NCBI RefSeq assembly: GCF_002939305.1
Contig: NZ_MVDI01000001.1
Coordinates: 1,116,001-1,180,000, forward strand
Direction: 5' to 3'
Source: Chroococcidiopsis sp. TS-821
Lineage (GTDB): Bacteria > Cyanobacteriota > Cyanobacteriia > Cyanobacteriales > Chroococcidiopsidaceae
Length of the DNA stretch: 64,000 nt
Numbering within the stretch: position 1 is the stretch's first letter; each line of letters opens with the position of its first letter. The position numbers were made by a program, and so were the translations under genes. The notes beneath the pieces were generated by a model that saw nothing but the letters and a program-made list of their open reading frames with translations, searched no databases and had not been told where the DNA came from. This document shows, piece after piece, positions 18,005-27,722 of the stretch.

Positions 18005-19093
18005 TTAATGATGAGTGTGATGGATTTGTTGAAGCATTTCTGGCTGAATGCCCAAATCACTGACGTAAGGAGCTAAAAATTCTGCGGGAGATAAATCGGC
18101 TGAATTCATAGCAACTAGCTGCTGCGCATCGCGACTGGCAACTTGCTGCTCTTTTTGCCATTGCTCAAAGGCTTCTGGTGTCTCGATGACAAATTGCGTA
18201 TTCATCGCACCGTGGTACGGGCCGCAAAGTTCAGCACAGATTAGCTTATACTCACCTACAGTTTTTGGTGTAAAGCGAATTTCTGACTGTCTACCAGGAA
18301 TCGCATCTTGTTTGAGGCGTAATTCTGGCACCCAAAAAGCGTGGATCACATCGTTTGCTGTCATGCTGATTTGAACTTCGCGCCCTACCGGAACGTGTAA
18401 TTCACCTGTTGTAATTCCTGTATCTGGATAGGTGAAGATCCACGCGTATTGCAATCCTGTGACGTTGACCGTCAGTGCTGGGGGTGCTCCTTCTTTGTCA
18501 GGGCTTGCACCAATTGTAGGAGAAACAACTCCAACGCCAGGCGCGTTTCGTCTTTGGGGAATTTGGTCAGCGTTGCGAACTGCTGCGGTTGCTGGGTCTT
18601 GCATTGCCGCGTCAGATTTTTCCTGGTTCAGGTTAGGATCTGCGCTTGGCGGTGTATCGCTCAGCGTTGCAGCGATCGCGGCTCCTGGCATTCTGACTGC
18701 TTGTTCTCCTATTGGAGCATCGTGGACGGCATGCGGACTAAATCCACCAATTGAGTTATAGACATCAAAGCTATAGATAGCAATTCCAATAACAATAATA
18801 GCCGGTACTGCTGTCCATAAAATTTCTAGTGGAATATTGCCGAACACTGGTGGTCCATCAGAATCGTCACCAGGGCGACGACGATAGCGAATCGCAGAGT
18901 AGATTAAGGCACCTTCCACTATCAGAAATAAACCAGTGGAGATCGTTAACATCGCATTGAAAAGCCCATCTACTAACTCGGCTTCGTCTGATGCAGGGGC
19001 TGGCAACAGACCATGGTTCTGACCGTACCAAAGGCTGACTAAGGTGACGACGATACCAACGAGTAAGGTCCAGATCGAAGATGGAATGTTCAC
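18005..19093 (-). CDS. ctaC: Cytochrome c oxidase subunit II (CuA subunit)
   Basis: Subunit II, 362 residues, which accepts electrons from cytochrome c or plastocyanin through the binuclear CuA site. Two transmembrane helices lie at about 8-25 and 45-70 with another hydrophobic segment near 95-110. The CuA cupredoxin domain has the H ligand in DVIHAFWVPEL and the C-x3-C-x3-H-x2-M loop in CAELCGPYHGAM near 286-297. Between the membrane part and the CuA domain is an unusual Ala/Pro/Asp-rich insert of about 70-80 residues (about 125-205). The start is GTG at 19093; no in-frame ATG suits better. First gene of ctaCDE. Confidence 0.93.
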   Translation of the reverse strand: MNIPSSIWTLLVGIVVTLVSLWYGQNHGLLPAPASDEAELVDGLFNAMLTISTGLFLIVEGALIYSAIRYRRRPGDDSDGPPVFGNIPLEILWTAVPAIIVIGIAIYSFDVYNSIGGFSPHAVHDAPIGEQAVRMPGAAIAATLSDTPPSADPNLNQEKSDAAMQDPATAAVRNADQIPQRRNAPGVGVVSPTIGASPDKEGAPPALTVNVTGLQYAWIFTYPDTGITTGELHVPVGREVQISMTANDVIHAFWVPELRLKQDAIPGRQSEIRFTPKTVGEYKLICAELCGPYHGAMNTQFVIETPEAFEQWQKEQQVASRDAQQLVAMNSADLSPAEFLAPYVSDLGIQPEMLQQIHHTHH

Positions 19094-19474
19094 GGTTTTT
19101 AATGACTTTACTTCTATTGTTAGCTCTGCTTATCTACCACGGTAGTGCAGGGAAAAACTACCGTCGAGCCAAGAAGGGTTTTTTTTACTAATTTCTTTGG
19201 GATCGCTCAATAAGGCTTACCTAGCATCTTTCTTTAGTATGACCTGTGGCAGATGTTAAGCACAGTAAATTGTGTTACTTATTAACGTCATTGATATAAG
19301 CAAACTTTAACAAGTCATCAATTGCAATTTTTATATTACATAGAATAATCATCTAATCGCACTCAAAGCTCAATGTAGCTCATTTTCTATTAGTAATGCG
19401 CTAGCGTGGAAATGAGCAGATAATCACAGAAACGTTAACATTAATAGCTTTCAATCAGGCAGAAGGTATCGTTC
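19094..19474. promoter_or_regulatory. Divergent promoter region between ctaC and ctaA
   Basis: A 381-base spacer between ctaCDE (minus) and ctaAB (plus), so it must contain the start signals of both units. It is AT-rich with no open frame. I cannot assign exact -35/-10 elements or a named operator. Confidence 0.5.
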
Positions 19475-20422
19475 ATGACCGAATCCGTCCTGCATCAACA
19501 AACTGTAACGGGTGGTGAGCAGTCGCAGCCAAAAGAACGAATCCGGCGGCTCGTATGGAAAATTGCGATCGCGACCTTAATTTTGATGGCAATTGGCAGC
19601 GCCACCCGCGTAATGAATGCTGGGCTTGCTTGTCCCGATTGGCCTTTATGCTACGGCGAGCTTGTCCCCACAAAACAAATGAATTTCCAGGTCTTTCTGG
19701 AGTGGTTTCATCGTCTAGACGCAGCCATGGTAGGTTTGGGCGCGATCGCACTCGCAAGTTTGTCGTGGTGGAACCGTCGCGCATTACCGCAGTGGCTTCC
19801 ATGGGCAGCAACGTTTGCACTAGGTTTGGTTGTCTTCCAAGGCGTGCTCGGCGGGCTAACTGTCACCGAACTATTGCGGTTTGACATTGTCACCGCGCAC
19901 TTAGGTACGGCGCTTTTGTTTTTTATCACGCTACTGGCGATTGGTAGCGCACTCGTCCATTATCAAGGAACTGGCACAGCAGGAAACTTGCCTTGGATAG
20001 GTTTAATTGCTGCGATTACCGTTTATCTACAAAGCTTGATGGGTGCATTAGTCGCATCGCGCTGGGCGCTGCATCAGTGTTTTGCGGGTAACGCCTTGTG
20101 TAGTGTCATGTATAGTCATATCGGTGGTGTTATTCCGTCTACACTAGCAATTATTGCGGTTGTCTTTTTCGCGTGGCGAACTCCGGCATTGCATCCAGCT
20201 TTACGGCAACTTGCTAACATGGCAGGTGGTTTGCTCGTTTTACAAATTTTGCTTGGGGTAGCAACCTTCCGCTTGCACTTGCAAGTCGAGCCACTCACGG
20301 TAGCACACCAAGTTGTCGGTGCTGTTTTGCTGGGATCGCTTGTTGTGTTTACCGTACTGGGCTTACGAGATCGCGCGACAAGTACTATTGCCATCCCCAC
20401 GACTGAACCATCGAATTTATAA
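19475..20422 (+). CDS. ctaA: Heme A synthase (COX15/CtaA family)
   Basis: Integral membrane heme A synthase, 315 residues, converting heme O to heme A for the oxidase next door. Eight hydrophobic segments are visible. The family motifs are present: GSATRVMNAGLACPDWPLCYGELVP near 41-65 with the conserved Cys pair in the first periplasmic loop, EWFHRLDAAMVG (heme His), TAHLGTALLFF, and HQVVGAVLLGS near the end. AGAAGG just upstream serves the ATG at 19475. It is followed after 101 bases by ctaB, and is divergent from ctaCDE. Confidence 0.93.
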   Translation: MTESVLHQQTVTGGEQSQPKERIRRLVWKIAIATLILMAIGSATRVMNAGLACPDWPLCYGELVPTKQMNFQVFLEWFHRLDAAMVGLGAIALASLSWWNRRALPQWLPWAATFALGLVVFQGVLGGLTVTELLRFDIVTAHLGTALLFFITLLAIGSALVHYQGTGTAGNLPWIGLIAAITVYLQSLMGALVASRWALHQCFAGNALCSVMYSHIGGVIPSTLAIIAVVFFAWRTPALHPALRQLANMAGGLLVLQILLGVATFRLHLQVEPLTVAHQVVGAVLLGSLVVFTVLGLRDRATSTIAIPTTEPSNL

Positions 20423-20523
20423 AATTGCAGCCAATAAAAGCGCGAACAGCAATTTTGTGACAAGGGCAAATTCGCTTGCTCGTTGGCTGCGTGTTGTTTC
20501 AACATTAAGGAATTGGTGCAAAT

Positions 20524-21471
20524 ATGATTGAGACGAGTGTCTCGCGCCATCATCAAAATCTTTTTCAAGTGATTCAAAGCTACTACCAACTAACGAAGCC
20601 AAGAATAATTCCACTTCTACTCATTACAACTGCTGCGAGTATGTGGATTGCATCGCAGGGAAAAGTAGACCCTGTGTTACTCGTGGCAACGTTAAGCGGT
20701 GGAACTTTCGCAGCTGGCGCAGCACAAACAATTAACTGCATCTACGATCGCGACATCGATTATGACATGGAGCGTACTCGCCACCGACCTCTTCCCTCCG
20801 GACGAGTCCAACCGCGCGATGCCTTAGTTTTTGCGATCGCACTAGCAGTGATTTCTTTTACCTTACTAGCAGTATTTGCTAACTTGCTTAGTGCGTTGTT
20901 AGCGATGTCAGGCATTGTCTTCTATGTCGGTATTTATACTCACTTGCTCAAACGCCATACCACACAAAATATTGTGATTGGTGGTGCAGCAGGAGCCATT
21001 CCCGCGCTCGTTGGTTGGGCAGCAGCTACCGGTTCATTAAGTTTACCTGCTTGGGTAATTTTTGCGATTGTGTTTCTGTGGACTCCACCACACTTCTGGG
21101 CGCTAGCACTCATGATCCGCGATGACTATGCCAAAGTTGGAGTGCCTATGTTACCTGTTATTGCGGGTGATACAGCAACGACTTGGCAAATTTGGCTATA
21201 TACGCTGATATTGATTCCTACTACGTTACTACTTGTTTATCCGTTGCACGTCTCAGGGATTGTCTATGCGGGTATTGCGTTAGTATTGGGAAGCGTCTTT
21301 ATTAAAAAAGCTTGGGGATTACTCCACAATCCGAGCGACCAACAACAAGCGCGATCGCTGTTTCTCTACTCAATTCTTTATATGATGTTGCTGTGTGCGG
21401 GCATGGTGATTGATAGCTTGCCAATTACGCATCAAGTCACTACTGCTGTGATGGCTTTTAGCGGACAATAA
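20524..21471 (+). CDS. ctaB: Protoheme IX farnesyltransferase (heme O synthase)
   Basis: UbiA-family prenyltransferase, 315 residues, that adds a farnesyl group to heme B to make heme O, the step before CtaA. The prenyl-diphosphate/Mg motif [20 protein letters not shown] (about 74-93) is intact, and the second aspartate-rich loop reads [18 protein letters not shown]. About eight to nine transmembrane segments. Starts at ATG 20524. Forms a plus-strand pair with ctaA, and is followed by a strong hairpin at 21477-21496. Confidence 0.95.
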   Translation: MIETSVSRHHQNLFQVIQSYYQLTKPRIIPLLLITTAASMWIASQGKVDPVLLVATLSGGTFAAGAAQTINCIYDRDIDYDMERTRHRPLPSGRVQPRDALVFAIALAVISFTLLAVFANLLSALLAMSGIVFYVGIYTHLLKRHTTQNIVIGGAAGAIPALVGWAAATGSLSLPAWVIFAIVFLWTPPHFWALALMIRDDYAKVGVPMLPVIAGDTATTWQIWLYTLILIPTTLLLVYPLHVSGIVYAGIALVLGSVFIKKAWGLLHNPSDQQQARSLFLYSILYMMLLCAGMVIDSLPITHQVTTAVMAFSGQ

Positions 21472-21476
21472 CCGGA

Positions 21477-21496
21477 TGGTGGGCAAAAGCCCACCA
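21477..21496 (+). terminator. Hairpin after ctaB
   Basis: Perfect 8-bp stem TGGTGGGC (21477-21484) and GCCCACCA (21489-21496) with an AAAA loop, a few bases after the ctaB stop. There is no T tract, so it may attenuate or stabilise rather than fully stop transcription into the ABC genes. Confidence 0.6.
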
Positions 21497-21604
21497 CGAA
21501 TCATCGGATTGATTGTTGCAATCGCGCTCTTAACTGCAATCAAAGCTTAAAATAGAAATGAGAATTGTGTAGAATTGTATCTTTTTTCAGCAGAGATATA
21601 ACTT

Positions 21605-22624
21605 ATGGCTCCTGCGGTTTTCATTGAAAATTTAAAGAAACGCTACGGCTCAACGGAAGCTGTCAAAGAGATCTCCTTTCAGGTCGAACCAGGAGAAATC
21701 TTTGGGATCTTAGGTCCTAATGGCGCAGGAAAAACAACAACACTACGAGTGTTATGTACGCTTGCTAGACCTGATGCAGGGCAGGTTGCTGTATCAGGAA
21801 TCTCAGTTGTAGATTCTCCTAGAGAAGCTAGAAAAAAATTGGGTTACGTTGCTCAGGAAGTCGCATTAGATAAAATACTTACCGGACGCGAATTATTGCA
21901 ACTGCAAGCAGCGCTGTATCATTTACCCAAGGCTGTCGCAAAAGAAAGAATCGAGACTGTCATTAGTTTATTAGACTTGGAAGAATGGGCAGACAAGCGT
22001 ACAGGAACCTATTCAGGAGGTATCCGCAAACGTTTAGACCTCGCGGCAGGTTTACTTCATGCCCCAGATGTCCTAGTTTTAGATGAACCTACAGCAGGGC
22101 TTGACATTGAAAGTCGGTTTGTCGTTTGGAATTTCTTACGCCGCATTCGGGAAGCAGGGACAACAGTATTAATTACAAGTCATTATTTGGAAGAAATTGA
22201 CGCTTTAGCAGATCGCGTCGCGATTATCGATCGCGGCAAGGTAATCGCAGTAGGAACTCCTTCAGAATTAAAAGATCGCGTCGGCGGCGATCGCATTACG
22301 CTCCGCATTCGCGAGTTTTCTCCAGAAGAAGAAGCGAGTAAAGCAAAGAACTTGCTCGAAAATTTGCCTTTTGTACAAGAAGTGATTATCAATAGCGCCC
22401 AAGGCAATTCGCTCAATTTAGTTGTCACGCCCCACAACGATGCCTTAACCGCTGTTCAGCAATCGCTCAACTCCGCAGGTTTACCCATTTTTGGTATTGC
22501 CCAGTCGCGCCCTAGCTTAGATGACGTATATCTAGCTGCGACGGGAAGAACATTAATGGATGCTGAACTTGCCGCAGCAGGAAGCCGCGATCCCAAGGCA
22601 GAACGCAAGCAGAATATGCGATGA
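21605..22624 (+). CDS. ABC transporter ATP-binding protein, DrrA-like
   Basis: ATPase subunit of a DrrA-type (daunorubicin resistance class) exporter, 339 residues. Walker A GPNGAGKTTTLR near 38-49, signature YSGGIRKRLDLAAGL near 139-153, Walker B VLVLDEPTAGLD near 158-169 and the switch His in ITSHYLEEID are all intact. The C-terminal 100 residues are the accessory domain of this class. It pairs with the ABC-2 permease 165 bases downstream. Substrate unknown: lipids, hydrophobic drugs or pigments are usual for the class. Location after ctaB may be only chance, or may point to heme or lipid handling. Confidence 0.9.
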   Translation: MAPAVFIENLKKRYGSTEAVKEISFQVEPGEIFGILGPNGAGKTTTLRVLCTLARPDAGQVAVSGISVVDSPREARKKLGYVAQEVALDKILTGRELLQLQAALYHLPKAVAKERIETVISLLDLEEWADKRTGTYSGGIRKRLDLAAGLLHAPDVLVLDEPTAGLDIESRFVVWNFLRRIREAGTTVLITSHYLEEIDALADRVAIIDRGKVIAVGTPSELKDRVGGDRITLRIREFSPEEEASKAKNLLENLPFVQEVIINSAQGNSLNLVVTPHNDALTAVQQSLNSAGLPIFGIAQSRPSLDDVYLAATGRTLMDAELAAAGSRDPKAERKQNMR

Positions 22625-22626
22625 CA

Positions 22627-22762
22627 AGAGAGGTCAGAGATCGGGAGTCAGGGTCAAAGTAAATTTATAGATGAAAAGAGAATGATGAATATATCTTAAA
22701 GCTAAATAGCGATCGCGTACTTCTTCATTGTCCTCCGACCCCTGATCCCCCATCCCAGAGTT
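22627..22762. repeat. Imperfect inverted repeat between the two ABC genes
   Basis: G-rich arm at about 22630-22655 (GAGATCGGGAGTCAGGG) and C-rich arm at about 22737-22760 (CCCCTGATCCCCC) are imperfectly complementary. The region lies between the ATPase and permease genes and has no ORF. It looks like a dispersed cyanobacterial intergenic repeat. Confidence 0.4.
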
Positions 22763-22789
22763 CTTCATAATCCTAAATCTAAAATTATT

Positions 22790-23686
22790 ATGAGTCGTAC
22801 TGTTACACCTCCTAAATCTGAAATAAACTGGCAGCAAGTAGCATCACCGCAAATTACTACTGGTGCTAATAGCTCGATCTTGAATGAATTAGTTCAGGAA
22901 ACATTAGCGCTAACACGTCGACTATTTATTCAATTACAGCGACGTCCCTCAACACTAGTTGCTGGTATTATTCAGCCTGTTATGTGGCTTATTTTATTTG
23001 GCGCACTGTTTCAAAACGCACCGCAAGGATTGTTTGGCAATAGTCAAAGTTACGCGCAGTTTCTCGGCGCTGGTGTGATTGTCTTCACTGCTTTTGCGGG
23101 TGCGCTTAATGCCGGATTACCAGTGATGTTTGACCGCGAGTTTGGCTTTTTGAATCGCCTACTCGTCGCACCGCTTGCATCTCGGTTCTCGATTGTTTTA
23201 GCTTCAGCAATCTTTATTATTACTCAAAGTTTACTGCAAGCTGCTGTTATTGTTGCCGCAGCAGCGTTTCTAGGGGCTGGGCTACCCGATGTTACAGGAT
23301 TAGGCGTGATTACCTTAGTTGTCTTTTTACTGGCTTTAGGCGTAACTGCATTGAGCTTAGGCTTAGCGTTTGCTTTACCTGGTCATATTGAATTAATCGC
23401 TGTTATTTTCGTAACAAACTTACCTTTACTTTTTGCGAGTACAGCGTTAGCACCGCTATCTTTTATGCCTAAGTGGTTGCAAGTTGTGGCAACGCTGAAT
23501 CCTCTAAGTTATGCGATCGAACCAATTCGCTATCTTTATACTCACAGCGATTGGAACTTGAGCAGTGTAGTGATGCAAGCACCTTGGGGAACAATTACAT
23601 TTGGTGGAGCGTTGCTAGTATTACTTGGCTTTAGCCTTGTTGCCTTACTTAGTATTCAACCACTGTTACGTAAGTCACTTGCGTAA
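22790..23686 (+). CDS. ABC-2 type permease, DrrB-like
   Basis: Membrane subunit partnering the preceding ATPase, 298 residues, six transmembrane helices. Family pattern: ETLALTRRLFIQLQRRPSTLVAGIIQPVMWLILFG near 36-70, the RLLVAPLASRFSIVLAS segment of ABC-2 permeases, and the penultimate PLSFMPKWLQVVATLNPLSYAIEPIR near 222-247. ATG 22790. Together the two proteins form a homodimeric-type exporter in the plasma membrane. Confidence 0.9.
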   Translation: MSRTVTPPKSEINWQQVASPQITTGANSSILNELVQETLALTRRLFIQLQRRPSTLVAGIIQPVMWLILFGALFQNAPQGLFGNSQSYAQFLGAGVIVFTAFAGALNAGLPVMFDREFGFLNRLLVAPLASRFSIVLASAIFIITQSLLQAAVIVAAAAFLGAGLPDVTGLGVITLVVFLLALGVTALSLGLAFALPGHIELIAVIFVTNLPLLFASTALAPLSFMPKWLQVVATLNPLSYAIEPIRYLYTHSDWNLSSVVMQAPWGTITFGGALLVLLGFSLVALLSIQPLLRKSLA

Positions 23687-23724
23687 GATATAAGCATCAC
23701 AACAGTCTTTACCCCATCAACCCT

Positions 23725-24111
23725 ATGAAACTACCGCGTGTCTTACTTCATTACATACTTTTAGGAACAGCTGCTGGAGTTGGTATGGCATTTTTGCTTC
23801 TACCCAAGCAAAGCTTAGCTCAAGTAACAAATAGTGCAGATCCCCAGGAGATTTTTAGAAGAGATCGCAACAACGATCCGTTTTCTAGCCAAAATACGAA
23901 TGATTCTTTTGGCATGTTTGACTTAATTCACCGCGCCCAAATGGGAACTATGCGCGATCCTTACGAATATGCAAATGAGCAAAATCAAAACATAAATTCG
24001 GCAGCAGAGGCGTTTCGCGCGCGACAAAGACAACTTATTCAACAATCCCGCCAGCAGCAAGCTACTCCTGCTAACTCAACTCCATCACCAATAATCCGCT
24101 TGGATAATTAA
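23725..24111 (+). CDS. Small exported protein of unknown function
   Basis: A 128-residue protein with a Sec-type signal (hydrophobic YILLGTAAGVGMAFLLL near 10-26, possible cleavage after SLAQ at about 33). The mature part is short, polar and rich in Asn, Gln and Arg (RRDRNNDPFSSQNTNDSFG, FRARQRQLIQQSRQQQ) with no recognised domain. Starts 38 bases after the permease gene, so it may be cotranscribed with the ABC exporter. A strong hairpin follows. Similar proteins are, as I recall, restricted to cyanobacteria. Confidence 0.65.
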   Translation: MKLPRVLLHYILLGTAAGVGMAFLLLPKQSLAQVTNSADPQEIFRRDRNNDPFSSQNTNDSFGMFDLIHRAQMGTMRDPYEYANEQNQNINSAAEAFRARQRQLIQQSRQQQATPANSTPSPIIRLDN

Positions 24112-24153
24112 GCTCACGCGAATTTTCCCAAAGTTTATAGTTTTTTTGCAAAA

Positions 24154-24186
24154 TAGCCACAAAGTCAGATCCGCGCTTTGTGGCTA
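24154..24186. terminator. Bidirectional terminator-like hairpin
   Basis: Perfect 11-bp stem TAGCCACAAAG (24154-24164) and CTTTGTGGCTA (24176-24186) with an 11-base loop, between the convergent small exported-protein gene and prxQ. On the minus strand the stem is followed by TTTTGCAAAAAAA, so it best serves prxQ; on the plus strand by CTTGTTTAAAG. Confidence 0.7.
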
Positions 24187-24191
24187 CTTGT

Positions 24192-24629
24192 TTAAAGTCC
24201 TAGTGCTGCTAGAACGTCGCTAGCATGAGTTGTTGTATTGACTGCACTATCTATATGGACAATTTTACCATTAGGATCGATCACGTAAGTGACGCGTTTA
24301 GCATAACCACCGCCATCAACATCGTAAGCTTTGATAATTGAGCCATCTGTATCCGCCAGTAGCGGAAAATTCAAGTTGTACTTCTGTGTAAACTGTTGAT
24401 GCGAAGCTTCGTCATCTTTACTGACACCCAAAACGACAATATTTTTGCTTTCATATTCACTTCGAGCATCGCGAAAGCTACAAGCTTGCTTAGTACAACC
24501 TGGAGTGTCGTCTTTAGGATAGAAGTACAAAACTACTGTTTTACCAGCAAAGTCAGATAGTGAAACAGTATTACCATTTGTATCTTTGGCTGTAAAGTTA
24601 GGCGCATCAGTACCGACGGCTAGAGTCAT
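24192..24629 (-). CDS. prxQ: Peroxiredoxin Q (BCP family)
   Basis: Thiol peroxidase of the PrxQ/BCP subfamily, 145 residues, reducing hydrogen peroxide and organic peroxides with thioredoxin electrons. The active site FYPKDDTPGCTKQACSFRD has peroxidatic C45 and resolving C50 five residues later, the PrxQ arrangement. The family's N-terminal VGTDAPNFTAKDTNG and LPLLADTDG-like segment are present. No signal peptide, so cytoplasmic. Monocistronic, ended by a strong hairpin. Confidence 0.93.
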   Translation of the reverse strand: MTLAVGTDAPNFTAKDTNGNTVSLSDFAGKTVVLYFYPKDDTPGCTKQACSFRDARSEYESKNIVVLGVSKDDEASHQQFTQKYNLNFPLLADTDGSIIKAYDVDGGGYAKRVTYVIDPNGKIVHIDSAVNTTTHASDVLAALGL

Positions 24630-25024
24630 ATTTAGTATCTCGCTAAGTTTTAATCGTTGAGCTAATTACTAAGGTTATTCTACCGTCTACCTCTGTTTAA
24701 AGCTTTTAGGCGATCGCTTGCAGCTAAATTTTGCGAATTTGTTCGCATTATAATCAGGCATAGTTTGTTAAATAAAATACATTTCTTAATAAAATCTTCC
24801 AATTATTAAGGCGTGATAAACAACATTACTAAAAACATAGAACTTTATAAATTAACCGTAAAAATGCTGAGATAACCCTAGGCGAAGGAATTCTTGATAG
24901 TTAACTTGGTAACTAACTAATAGGTGAAATTACGTACCTATAGTAAGGTTTAGTTTTGGTTTTACCAAACACCTACTCCAGGTGCGATTTGACCTAGTAC
25001 ACTTAGGTTCAGGTTTTCCCAAGA
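24630..25024. promoter_or_regulatory. Divergent upstream region of prxQ and the polysaccharide cluster
   Basis: A 395-base AT-rich spacer with one HIP1-like site near 24709 and no open frame. It must hold the promoters for prxQ (minus) and for the first glycosyltransferase (plus). A small CACCT/AGGTG inverted pair lies near 24969-24983. Confidence 0.4.
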
Positions 25025-26047
25025 ATGCCTTCCTCTAATCAACAACTATCAGTCTCTGTAATTATTCCAGTCCACAATGGGGGTGAGATTTTCCGTCGTT
25101 GCTTGTCTAGCATTGTGGCTGCTGTACCTCCTCCGCATGAAGTTATTGTTGTCGCAGATGGAGATACCGATGGTTCTTGGTCTGTAGCACAAGAATATTA
25201 CGTAAAAGTACTGAGAATTCCTGTATGTAGTGGACCTGCAAAAGCACGTAATGTAGGAGCGCAGGCTGCTACGGGTGACATCCTTTTTTTTGTGGATGCC
25301 GATGTCACAATTTATCCTGATACAATTCGCCAAGTTGCAATCGCATTTCAGTGCGAACCAGAATTAGCAGCCTTGATTGGTTCTTACGATGATGCACCAG
25401 GAGCCCAAAATTTTTTATCGCAGTATAAAAATCTCTTGCATCACTACGTTCATCAAACGGCGCGTGAGGATGCGTCTACTTTTTGGGGGGCTTGTGGTGC
25501 GATTCGCCGTGAAGTTTTTTTTGCTGTAGGTGGTTTTGATAATAGTTATCGGCGTCCTACTATCGAAGACATCGAATTGGGCTATCGATTAAAGCAAGCA
25601 GGCTACAAAATTAGACTTTGCAAATCGCTGCAAGTGAAACATTTAAAGCGCTGGGGAGTCATTTCCTTGCTGCGTGCGGACTTTTTCTATCGCGCTTTAC
25701 CTTGGACAGAGTTAATTTTACGCGATCGCCAACCACTGAACGATCTGAACTTACAGCTTTCTAGCCGTCTCAGCGTTGTTTTGATCTTTGCAATGTTGGG
25801 TGTAGCAATTGGTAGTGTGTGGTGGACAAAGTTGCTGGGCGTTGTTGTGTTGTTAGGCGGATTGCTACTTATTCTTAACGCTCCAGTTTACCAATTTTTT
25901 GTGCGTCAGCGCGGTTGGTGGTTCGCGCTACGAGTCATTCCTTGGCATTGGCTTTACTACTTCTACTGCGGTTTAGCATACGCGATTGGGACAGGTCGTC
26001 ATTATTGGCGGCAAAACAAGCGATTTGCTGTTAGCCAAACTTCGTGA
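25025..26047 (+). CDS. Glycosyltransferase family 2, membrane-anchored
   Basis: First gene of the polysaccharide cluster, 340 residues. GT-A fold of family 2: VSVIIPVHNGG near 10-20, VVADGDTDGS, GPAKARNVGAQAATGDILFFVDADV with the metal-binding D91-x-D93, and a later acceptor-side motif IEDIELGYRLKQAG. The last 100 residues hold two or three transmembrane helices (VVLIFAMLGVAIGSVWW, LLGVVVLLGGLLLILN), so it works at the inner face of the plasma membrane. Donor and acceptor sugars unknown. Confidence 0.9.
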   Translation: MPSSNQQLSVSVIIPVHNGGEIFRRCLSSIVAAVPPPHEVIVVADGDTDGSWSVAQEYYVKVLRIPVCSGPAKARNVGAQAATGDILFFVDADVTIYPDTIRQVAIAFQCEPELAALIGSYDDAPGAQNFLSQYKNLLHHYVHQTAREDASTFWGACGAIRREVFFAVGGFDNSYRRPTIEDIELGYRLKQAGYKIRLCKSLQVKHLKRWGVISLLRADFFYRALPWTELILRDRQPLNDLNLQLSSRLSVVLIFAMLGVAIGSVWWTKLLGVVVLLGGLLLILNAPVYQFFVRQRGWWFALRVIPWHWLYYFYCGLAYAIGTGRHYWRQNKRFAVSQTS

Positions 26048-26149
26048 TTGATGTTTGCAACCTAGTGTTTGCGTCAGTGGCGATCGCGACTAACGCACTT
26101 ATTGAAAAGTTTATTTGACTTAAATAATTTTTCCTACGGAGTTATACTT

Positions 26150-27586
26150 ATGCATCATCCTGTAGTCATTATCGGTGCAGGACCAGCTGGTCTTACGGCT
26201 GCCTACGAACTTGTTAAGAATGGTATCAAACCGATTGTTTTTGAAAAAGGCGACAAAGTTGGTGGAATTTCACGTACAGAAACTTATAAAGGCTACCACT
26301 TTGATATTGGCGGACACCGCTTTTTTACCAAAGTAGAAGAAGTACAACAATTATGGCTGGAAGTTCTTGGCGATGAGTTTATCAAAGTTCCGCGACTATC
26401 GCGAATTTACTATAAAGGTAAGTACTACAACTATCCGTTAAGCCTATTCAACACGTTATCTAACTTGGGTATTTTTGAAAGCTTTCTCATTCTACTAAGC
26501 TATCTTCAGGCAAAGTGGCAACCTAATCCGGTTGAGGAAAACTTAGAACAGTGGGTAATTAACCGCTTTGGCAAGCGACTTTATAAAACATTTTTCAAAA
26601 CTTATACAGAAAAAGTTTGGGGAATTCCCTGTAACGAAATTCAAGCTGAGTGGGCAGCACAAAGAATTAAAGGTTTATCACTCAAAAAAGCTATTACAAA
26701 CGCTTTATTTGGAACAAATAATACCAAAACTTTAATTAAAGAATTCGACTATCCTGTTCTTGGTCCTGGAATGATGTGGCAAAAATTCCAAGCCGCAGTC
26801 GAGGCTCAAGGTGGTCAAGTCGATCTTAACAGTAGTGTTGTCCGTTTAGAGCATGACGGTAAACGTATTGAACGCGTTATTGTGCAACAAGATGGCAAAC
26901 TCGTGAGTGTTGCTGGAGATCATTTTATTTCCAGCATGCCGATCGCAACTTTGATTCATCGCCTAGATCCGTTACCTCCTGATGCCGTATTGCAAGCTGC
27001 ACGAAACTTAAATTATCGAGATTTCTTAATTGTCGCACTTATTGTTAACCGCGAACATTTATTCCCAGATAACTGGATTTATATTCACAGCCCCGAAGTT
27101 AAAGTAGGACGCATTCAAAACTTCAAAAACTGGAGCGCAGCAATGGTTCCCGATCCTACAAAGACATGTTTGGGAATGGAATATTTCTGCACAAAAGGTG
27201 ATGGAATTTGGACAATGTCTGACACAGAGTTGCTTGATTTAGCAACAAGTGAATTGGCTAAATTAGGTTTAGCAAATGCTGCTGATGTAGAAGATGGTGT
27301 TGTTATTCGTCAACCTAAAGCTTATCCTGTTTATGACCATGAATATCGCCGTCATCTCAAGGTGATTCAAGACTATTTAGCAACATTTGAAAATCTGCAA
27401 ACAACAGGTCGTAACGGAATGCATCGCTATAACAATCAAGATCATTCGATGCTTACAGGATGGTTAGCTGCTAAAAATATTTTGGGTGAAAATCACGATT
27501 TGTGGGAAGTTAACACCGAACGTTCGTATTACGAAGAATTTACGATAAAGCCAGCGCAGCAAGAGAAAGTATTGGCGAAGGTGTAA
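26150..27586 (+). CDS. NAD(P)/FAD-dependent oxidoreductase, UDP-galactopyranose mutase-like
   Basis: A 478-residue flavoprotein with an N-terminal dinucleotide fold [18 protein letters not shown] and the downstream [29 protein letters not shown], which matches the amine-oxidase/UDP-galactopyranose mutase superfamily. Start ATG 26150 is preferred because ACGGAG sits just upstream; the open frame extends to a GTG at 26069. The C-terminal [21 protein letters not shown] is the typical last FAD contact. Lying between glycosyltransferase genes, it probably modifies a nucleotide sugar or lipid-linked sugar; the mutase reaction itself is not proven by sequence. Confidence 0.8.
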   Translation: MHHPVVIIGAGPAGLTAAYELVKNGIKPIVFEKGDKVGGISRTETYKGYHFDIGGHRFFTKVEEVQQLWLEVLGDEFIKVPRLSRIYYKGKYYNYPLSLFNTLSNLGIFESFLILLSYLQAKWQPNPVEENLEQWVINRFGKRLYKTFFKTYTEKVWGIPCNEIQAEWAAQRIKGLSLKKAITNALFGTNNTKTLIKEFDYPVLGPGMMWQKFQAAVEAQGGQVDLNSSVVRLEHDGKRIERVIVQQDGKLVSVAGDHFISSMPIATLIHRLDPLPPDAVLQAARNLNYRDFLIVALIVNREHLFPDNWIYIHSPEVKVGRIQNFKNWSAAMVPDPTKTCLGMEYFCTKGDGIWTMSDTELLDLATSELAKLGLANAADVEDGVVIRQPKAYPVYDHEYRRHLKVIQDYLATFENLQTTGRNGMHRYNNQDHSMLTGWLAAKNILGENHDLWEVNTERSYYEEFTIKPAQQEKVLAKV

Positions 27587-27722
27587 ATCAAAATCGCGAG
27601 ATTTGCCTCCTAAATTCCCACAATTGGAGGACTTCACCTTTAGAATCTCTAGAATTGGAAGCTATCTTTTACTGTGGGATTCTCTAACCTTAATAAGTAT
27701 TTTAGCTTCATTGTATTAGCTT

